Below are positions 57,308 to 64,000 of a DNA stretch of 64,000 nucleotides, one piece after another (the first letter of the stretch is position 1; each line of letters opens with the position of its first letter). A program made the translations under genes and the position numbers. Source of the DNA: Mesodorylaimus sp. YZB2_4 (Eukaryota > Nematoda > Enoplea > Dorylaimida > Dorylaimidae); contig JASANH010000411.1 in the NCBI GenBank assembly GCA_030248295.1, positions 42,668 through 106,667 of the forward strand, given 5' to 3'. The notes under the pieces were generated by a model that saw only the letters and a list, made by a program, of their open reading frames with translations, ran no database searches and was not told where the DNA came from.

Positions 57308-58571
57308 TCATCCCACCAACGGTTTTCTGATCAGAAACGCCTTGTACTGCTGCCTGAAAGGAACAAGGTCGTTTCAAAATTGGACCAGTTGGAAAGTGCG
57401 CAATCAAGCTCCACTTTTCTGCTGGAGTATACTGAACTTCCGGTGCGATTCTTGACTGTAGCATGTCCGCGGTATGGGCATCCCTCTAGACATAAAAGAC
57501 TCTCCCACTCTCCATGGCCTACCAAGTCTGCTCGTACAGGCCCCGCAGACAGACTTCGCTACGCATTGAGCTTGTGCCAAACTGCATCTTGTAAGGGGAC
57601 AATATTCGTGGAGCCTCATAGTTCGCCAAATCTCCGTCGGTGCTACAGCAGAGTCACTCAGGTTACAGTAGCTCTTAGGCTCGTGTAAAACACCAATTCA
57701 GTGCAGGCAAAACTACAGTATCCACTCGACCTCTCTTTTAGACCAAGTCAAAGTTGCAGAAGAATACGAATAACAGGCCTATTATTCGAATCATGGAAGT
57801 TTCGCATAAAAGCTACCCATGCACTGACGCGGCCAAGATTTGAATAGCAGCGGGCACAGAGAGGTCAGCATTTGTCTACCCGTAATGCATGGTTGGTAGT
57901 TCGGCTGGGCTCGTCCCAGGTTCAATCACAGGTGTTTTTTCTAATAGTAATACCTATTCTTCTCGGGGGTTTCGGTAATATGTTAATCCCTTTACTGTTG
58001 GGAGCACAGGATATATGCTTTCCCCGGTTGAATGACCTCAAATTTTGACTTTTACCTTTTAGAGGTATTTTTATGACTCACCTGATACCCAAGAGGTGCT
58101 CCGAGTTGAGAGACTGGAGCGTAACGATTAGACAGTCTCGGTTGTCGAACACCGACCAGGTTCACAGCCCGCCCGCCGTGGTCCTCAGAAGCGGTGCCCT
58201 CGCGTGCAGGTGCTTCTAGTGGTCACGCACAGGGACGCTGCTGTGTGTACTGGTCCCCGCATAGCCTTGCCTACAAGGTTTGACTGCTGGCTGGCTATAG
58301 GCAAAACGGGTTTCGGTCCAAAAAATTTGAATACAAAAATTGCTTCTCCACCATCCATGCAACATCACTAGGAGTAAATTCTCTCCTACCTCCCTGGCTG
58401 GGCCTTCATCTGACCATTCTCTCCAGCGACTACCGTCCAGCATTCTGCATTCTTCCGCGCAGGCGATGTGCAGATTCTCACGGTCCTCCCTTTGGTAAAA
58501 TCAACCATGACCATGTTGCCGACAAGGTCGATGCAAAGTGAAACAGCCAGCTTGTAGTTGTGAAAGATAAT
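57308..58571 (-). pseudogene. Small secreted peptide family member 3, start codon lost
   Basis: Exon 1 (58571-58390, 182 nt) keeps the frame through a signal-like core and the core RICTSPARKNAEC, VAGENGQ and a GTAGGAG donor. Exon 2 (57353-57308) reads QQYKAFLIRKPLVG and stops. The position of the family ATG is ATT here. The next in-frame Met lies inside the hydrophobic core (VGNMVMVDF), which would leave no proper signal peptide. The intron is about 1 kb instead of 135 bp and contains a SINE-like insertion at 58130-58330. A recent loss is likely because the rest is intact; use of a non-ATG start cannot be excluded. Confidence 0.55.
58130..58330 (+). repeat. SINE-like family B1, copy inside the intron of peptide gene 3
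   Basis: Runs from gtcgaacaccgaccaggttc (B-box-like) through ctgtgtgtactggtccccgc to ataggcaaaacgggtttcgg and an A-rich end. Its position explains much of the intron lengthening in member 3. Confidence 0.6.
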
Positions 58572-58800
58572 GTTTGACAGTCAGTGTGAGTGGCCAGACA
58601 ATGAGCAGCAGAATCAAGATGTGAGGGAAGAAAGCTAGACTACTATCAAAAAAAGCCATGGCGTCCACTTACTTGTGAAGAGGACCCATTAGAATGCTTT
58701 TGCCATCTACTCCAAATCGTCGAGGGCGGAAACGCATGTCATATCAGACCTGTCATGGGTTGGCATGAACGTCCTCAATTCGGAAGTGCGTCTGCCAATA
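58572..58800 (-). promoter_or_regulatory. Upstream region of peptide gene 3
   Basis: Read on -, keeps catgacaggtctgatatgac, gcgtttccgccctcgacgat and catcttgattctgctgctca, degraded versions of the block in genes 1 and 2. Confidence 0.45.
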
Positions 58801-58966
58801 TCGCCTGCGGAAGGCTCTTTCGACCTTTGCAGCGCGAACTAGTCAGACACGATGTTAGACACTTCCCAAAGGAGTAGACTGAGGAAAAGCCAAACTCTAA
58901 CTTTAACTACATATAAGCGACTGGCCCTCAAGAAAGCTTTCACGCTAAAAAGGTATCTGTTGGGGC

Positions 58967-59506
58967 TCATACCTCAAAACTGGTCGCCTGTGCCTGGCCC
59001 AGCGGTTCGGGCCTCCGACAATTCATGTAGCCGAAACTGCGGCATCCTGAACAAATTTCACAAGAAGGAAAAAGATAAACATGAGGAAGAGTGACGATAG
59101 CACTGGCAATATTGTGCCTTCCATGGCGTATGAGACCCAGAGACGCAGTCACGCTGCCCTGGCCATCAACGCTTGGCTCGTGAACGCCAGTCTTTGCTTC
59201 ACATACGATTAGTTGCATGATGTCATCTCTGCTAATGACGGCTCCATGGCGCTGCTTGTTGATGCCATTTCTGTCTCTGTCTCGTTTGCTTCGTATTTTC
59301 GTATCGGGGACGTTCGTCTTTTGACCAGAACGTCCCCAGAACGTCCACGAGATCCAGTTGGTCAAAGATAGAAACTGACGTAAGTGTTGCTTGCTGGTGC
59401 CGGTACGAGGCACACATCTCCTGAGGCAGTCTATCCCAACGAGCGCGCTGTCACCACAGTGAGTGACGAAGAGACATAGGATGAGCAGTAATGAATCGAT
59501 ATGCAC
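58967..59506 (-). CDS. Possible secreted protein, unrecognised
   Basis: 179 codons open from ATG 59506. The first 20 residues form a plausible signal peptide (MHIDSLLLILCLFVTHCGDS) followed by DCLRRC. The remainder is basic with scattered Cys and no recognisable domain, and unannotated introns are possible. It lies between peptide genes 3 and 4 on the same strand but shows no similarity to them. Confidence 0.35.
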   Translation of the reverse strand: MHIDSLLLILCLFVTHCGDSALVGIDCLRRCVPRTGTSKQHLRQFLSLTNWISWTFWGRSGQKTNVPDTKIRSKRDRDRNGINKQRHGAVISRDDIMQLIVCEAKTGVHEPSVDGQGSVTASLGLIRHGRHNIASAIVTLPHVYLFPSCEICSGCRSFGYMNCRRPEPLGQAQATSFEV

Positions 59507-60369
59507 CCAACTGAAAAAAATGCGAGCCGTACTTTTCAGCAGAGTACCTGGTTATCCTTTGGTCTAATTTTCCTTGCCTGAGACTATATTACTCGGTTTC
59601 TCTGAATCGTCTAACAAGAATTCGGTAAGTCCCTTCGAAAATCGTAAGCGCAATATTATGGGGCGTTGCCAAGAGAGGGTCACGGGTTTTGCCGCAGCCT
59701 AATTGGGAACAGAGCAGCTGACGAAGCAAAAGTGTTTGCGCTTTTCTTGGCTCAATAGACCGGATGTTCGTCATTAACGTGAAATAACAGGATGCACATT
59801 AAATGTGATCTTTACCGGGTGCTAATTATGACAGCATATTGCGCACTTGGCAGTCTAAAATATGTCTCGCCACTCACGCTGTATGACTTCGACAGGCGCC
59901 CGCGGAGCCGACTGGATAATTCTCTTGGCCTGGGTGAATCAGGTCCTCAGTTATTAACTCACAACGCCGAAGCGATACGAGGGAAGAAATCCACACTTTG
60001 AGCCAATGGGGGAAGCAGCCTCCAAAAAGAAAAGGTGGCATCTGAACCTGCTCTGGTCATCTTTTTGGAGAGAAAAAATATCGATGGCCCGATGGGCAAG
60101 ACATTGTGGGCTACATGGGATAGAGGAACGCGCCAGTGCAGTATGAAGATAAGCATACCATCGGATAGGGCGTCCACTCTTGTGATTGAGTGACACTTTT
60201 GGTCAGCCCAGGTCTTGTGACCAGTGAGTCGCTTTCTTCAGACGTTTATTTGTCATGAAGAATTCCTGGAAACCTTGATACATGGTTTTATACAAAGCCT
60301 ATAAATAGCCTTCGCAGATCCTGTTTTCGAGCCAAACAGGCTGGCATCTGGTTCTCGTGACGCACGTTT

Positions 60370-60500
60370 CGCCGATTGAAGCACAAAAATCCCCAGATCA
60401 GAGTTGCTTTCTTGGCACACCTTCTCTATAATTTCACGGCATATCTTGGCGTGAGAAACTCTGACGTCCATGCTCGTATTCCTTCATCTGACAATGAGTC
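60370..60500 (+). repeat. Duplicated segment, copy 2 (related to 45170-45325)
   Basis: Shares agcacaaa, cttggcacacctt, ctataatttcacg and gagtcagaggacc with 45170-45325. Similarity is moderate and interrupted. Confidence 0.45.
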
Positions 60501-60712
60501 AGAGGACCTTGAGCAACTTGAACTGAGAACTCTAATTCCACATCCACGCTGCAGGTTAGTGTGTCGTACGGAAAATTGGGCTCCGGGGTTACAACAGCTG
60601 CGGCATTGAGAGCACAGCTTTGTGGCACAACAGTTTTTACTGTACAGTACGAGTACACATGGCTCTCTACCTTTCTGTGCGTGCGTTACGCTCTCCGCAA
60701 AACAAATATTCT

Positions 60713-61319
60713 TCAATCGACATATCTAAAATGTCTAAATATCTTATTTTCAGGTCGGCGGCGGCTGTATCTTGATCCTAGCACCGGCCTTCTTATCAGA
60801 AACGCCTTGAATTGCGGCCTGAAATTATTAGGTCATGTGGCGTTTTGTAAGCCATGTTCACGCTTTTGTGACTTGACTAAGGTATTTTCAAATGGATGGT
60901 ATCACAGTAGATCAGAGATAGTGTGATAGATTGTGTGCACCCCATCGATGTGAGGTGGAACTATGTTCTGAAAAGTTCCAGCATCCAAAAGTACTCCCAC
61001 CTGTCAGGCCTTATAAGAGAATTTTTCTGAGCTGCGAAAACACGAGCGCAGGCCATTTTTCTGGCTTCGAGGACTCAAAGAGTGGTTGGGCTGCCGCTGG
61101 AACTCATTCTGTCCGCCCTTCCTTTCACTGTACGTACTTGGTATGCTGTGTGTCCTGTTGACCTTCTCCTCCAGTGGCCACCGTCCAGCATTTCGCATGT
61201 TGGCCAGAGGGCGATGTACAAATTCTGAAAGTTCTCGCTTCCGTAATGCGTACCATACACACGGTACTCACGCAGAAGATGCAAAGCAGAGCAGCGAGAT
61301 TGCGATCGTGATAAGCCAT
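60713..61319 (-). CDS. Small secreted C-x9-C peptide, family member 4, C-terminally extended (95 aa)
   Basis: Exon 1 (61319-61138) encodes a signal peptide (LAALLCIFCVSTVCMV core), RICTSPSGQHAKC and TVATGGEGQ, ending at a GTACGT donor in phase 2. Exon 2 (60818-60713) begins PQFKAFLIRRPVLG, where members 1-3 stop, but here a changed stop codon lets the frame run on through SRYSRRRPENK to a later TGA, adding 20 residues with dibasic and tribasic sites. It is the most diverged member. Its intron is about 320 bp. Upstream similarity to genes 1-3 is limited to the last ~80 bp. Confidence 0.6.
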
Positions 61320-61399
61320 GCCTGAAAGATGCGAGAAATGACCCGACTGTCAGCAGCGAAGGTAAAAATTTGAGTGAAAAGCGACTGGCAAAATCAAGA

Positions 61400-63699
61400 A
61401 GAGAGGATGGGGCCATTTAGAGCCCTCTCGCCCCAGTGGCCAATGCTAAGACACACGGGGGGCTGTTTTACCCTTGAAGATCAACAGCACAGGGCATCTG
61501 TCAGTTTACGAATTTAGCCCACCCGCTGTCTCTAACGAGATCGCCTATTCGTCTTTCCCAATCAATTTGAAGCGGGCGTCAAGTAGGCGGTCTTTTGATA
61601 TTGTGTTCAGCAGTGTTAGGCAATCTAGGGGTTGCATGAACAATACTGTATGTGGAAAAAAAGGGGACACCTAGTTGTTAACGTTGGCCCCCTCAGATGC
61701 ATCTGCCCCCGAGACCTGACTGAGAAAAAGAAACTCTGGTGTATGTACTGTGGTGTTACAAGTTGATGCACTGCTTATAGAAAAAAGATGTCTGAGGTGC
61801 TTTGTGGGGAAGTACGAGTAACAGGAGAGGGTTCTTAGAGTCGTTCGTTTTCAAGAACATAAAACAATGAGAACAATCTGCAAATAGCATCAATTGACTA
61901 GGCTGCATAGTTGTTGCACTTGCATCGACGCTGGAACAAAGGGGCCCTCTCAAGCACGAGTCAAATAAGCCTTGCAGGTCGACTAATCTTGTTTTGATGT
62001 ACAGCATGTAGAGCGGTAAGGCGGCCTATTGCCGATGAGGAGAGGGGTTCCATTATGGACCCTCTCTGCAGATCAATCGAGACAAAAGACGGAATTCCCG
62101 CCCACTGAGTAATGAGCCCGCTCAACCCATAAAATTTGTCAATGCCCAATAAGAATAAATCCTTTAACGCGTTCTAATAGGATCTTTGCAATGTAAGCAG
62201 TTATACGGACGACAGCTACATTTGCATTTCATGAAGACAACGGGAGCAAAACAAAACTTTAAATAAAAGCCAAACAAAATTTTCATGTGTTCAAAGTTGA
62301 CTCCTGCAAAAAAGCGATTGGAACAAAACTCAAACCAAATAAACTGATTTTCGTCGAACAAGTTTTTAAATTTTGCGGGGGTTTTGTTGCCTGCGTTTCT
62401 TCAACTGCGCGGTGCCAAACATGGGTATAGCCATGGTGCCAACAAAGCGATCACGCGAATTTTCGAGCTAAGGGGACTTGAATCACGATTATTGGAAGTT
62501 TTGAGTCTTGCTTTGTTGAGCTCCCGCTAAAGCCAAAACAACTAAAGGAGTTAAAAAATGTAAAGCATTAAAAAACTGCAAGTGAAAGAAGATACATAAA
62601 ACCCTCCTCATAATCAAACTACCAAAAGTTTTCCTTTTGGCAGAATCCTTAACAGGATAATAATAACTGTTGCCCCTCAAAAAGACATTTGCCCTCAACT
62701 CTCCGTAAGTTCGCTTTTTTTCCCGAAATTTCATCCACGAAGATCAACTGACTCGTGAGACCTATCTTGCGGGTTTGTGTGTTGCGGGAAATCATTTCGT
62801 GTATCTGCTTGCCTTCACATTCAAGAGCGATTACATTCGTTGGGTGATGAGTCAAACATAAACATGAACACAAATGGACGGCTTGAGCGTCAGAAACTTC
62901 CAACAGCATTTTCATGAAAACGTGATTTATCTAATTCAGAGCGTTGGTCTTCCCATCATCCAGTTAGTCTGCCACCAAGTTTCACTGTGATGCCTCTGTA
63001 CAATGTGAAGATACTCACTCTCAAGCACGATCCTCCGGAAATTGCTGATCAGAAATAAAACATAATTCGCATATCTTAAGATTCTGACATTATTCCCCCA
63101 CTAATTCAAGAAATAGGATGCGACAGGAAATCTCCGCTGGCGCAGTGGAAAAGCTCACGAAATAATCAGATTTTCCGCCAGCAAGCAATGATTAGGAGGA
63201 ATCGAGATGTACTGTACAAGAACACTGACCTACCTGAAACGTTGCGGACAGAACGCGGCGTTCAGTGTCTGCCCGCAGATGCTGGCAGCATGCATGCAAA
63301 CGATCTGGACATCGTGAGCTGAAACGGATTTTGACAGCAACTCCATGTTTCTTCGATTTATCCGACCCAATGGCAAAAGGTCTGGTAGGCGCATCGTGCA
63401 GTGCCGCATATTAGTGCTGCATCGCCGTCCATATTGAAGCCGAAAGCTTGTGGATACTAATCATAAGCGAATAAACTTAAGAATGTTGGTCCCATCCTCA
63501 TTAAAACCATCCGTTATGCAACAAGACTGCACTACTAATCAGAAGTCCAGTGCCGTCTGCCTGTCTGTACTGAAGCGTGTATCGATTTGCCGCTTCTAGT
63601 AGGGCAGTCAAATGTGGTACATCTTCTCTGAAGCACTTTGCGAGGATCTACCCAAATTCAGACTCACGATCAGAGTGGTTTGATAGCTTCTTGCCAAGG
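61400..63699. other. Intergenic stretch at the right end
   Basis: No gene is supported. Overlapping minus-strand frames at 62489-62915 lack motifs. Confidence 0.45.
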
Positions 63700-63925
63700 G
63701 GAGAGTATTGATCTCCCGACTGCCCACAAGTGCTGGTTACGTGTCATTATGAATGGGTACAGGCCCTGGCAGTGCTGTCCACATCGCTCCTGCGACATGA
63801 AATCGCGCGAGGTACCGCTGGGAGGATAATGTCAGAAGATCTAGAAGTGTTGATAATTTCCATGCGTCGAGCGACACCAGATGTCAGTCTACGTGCGCAG
63901 CATGCTCACGATCTTTATAGCTCCG
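63700..63925 (+). repeat. Dispersed duplicate C, partial copy 3
   Basis: Contains gacatgaaatcgcg, agatctagaagtgttgataa, cgagcgacaccagatgtc and gatctttatagctccg, aligning with 54560-54715. More diverged than copies 1 and 2. Confidence 0.5.
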
Positions 63926-64000
63926 ATTATTGTTAGCCATGTAAACGGCAAGTTGTTTCGTGTGGAATAGTGTGGACATCGAATGCTTTGTGATGTGGTA

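Noticed and set aside
57182-57688. 168-codon plus-strand open frame
   Set aside because: Antisense to exon 2 of peptide gene 3 and without motifs or a signal peptide.

Overview
This 64 kb window is metazoan nuclear DNA. It has GT-AG introns, a cortactin gene with one repeat per exon, an insulin-degrading-enzyme gene, rhodopsin-type receptors, secreted proteins, and many short terminal-inverted-repeat (TIR) elements. Lineage-specific seven-transmembrane receptors, FLYWCH/Mutator DNA and compact genes point to an ecdysozoan such as a tardigrade or nematode. I cannot settle the phylum from sequence alone, and nothing here looks bacterial or viral.

Layout. 0-5.1 kb: the 3' nine exons of an M16 insulysin (IDE-like) gene on +. 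5.1-11.8 kb: intergenic, with repeat fragments. 11.8-12.8 kb: an intact single-exon rhodopsin-type receptor on -, whose upstream region is duplicated at 13.5 kb. 13.9-20.6 kb: mostly non-coding, with two copies of a ~580 bp MITE and a 1.25 kb TIR element enclosing a short minus-strand ORF. 20.7-27.9 kb: a complete cortactin gene (ten exons, 653 aa). 28-33 kb: SINE-like repeats, a poorly resolved coding patch and a broken receptor gene. 33-37.8 kb: mobile elements, including one with ~130 bp near-identical TIRs and its decayed relatives. 37.9-40.1 kb: a complete seven-exon secreted protein on - (signal peptide, Cys-rich segment, VWD, C8-like region, three HFYT repeats). 40-46 kb: a 513 bp TA-flanked MITE and a truncated second receptor.

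46.3-61.3 kb: a cluster of four paralogous two-exon genes (one on +, three on -) for a small secreted peptide with a fixed C-x9-C core and a C-terminal exon ending near FLIRKPxxG. The copies share upstream sequence. Between them lie a GCGTG-rich TTAA-flanked element, a Mutator-like element (FLYWCH ORF, tandemly repeated TIRs, apparent 9-bp target duplication), a two-exon unknown gene with apparent homopolymer frameshifts, and dispersed inverted duplications.

The genes do not form a pathway. Insulysin and cortactin are conserved housekeeping-type genes, while the receptors, the VWD protein and the peptide cluster are the lineage-specific part. The peptide family and the Mutator-like element are the best candidates for something not described before. 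All assignments come from reading translations, splice sites and inverted repeats by eye; no database search was run.
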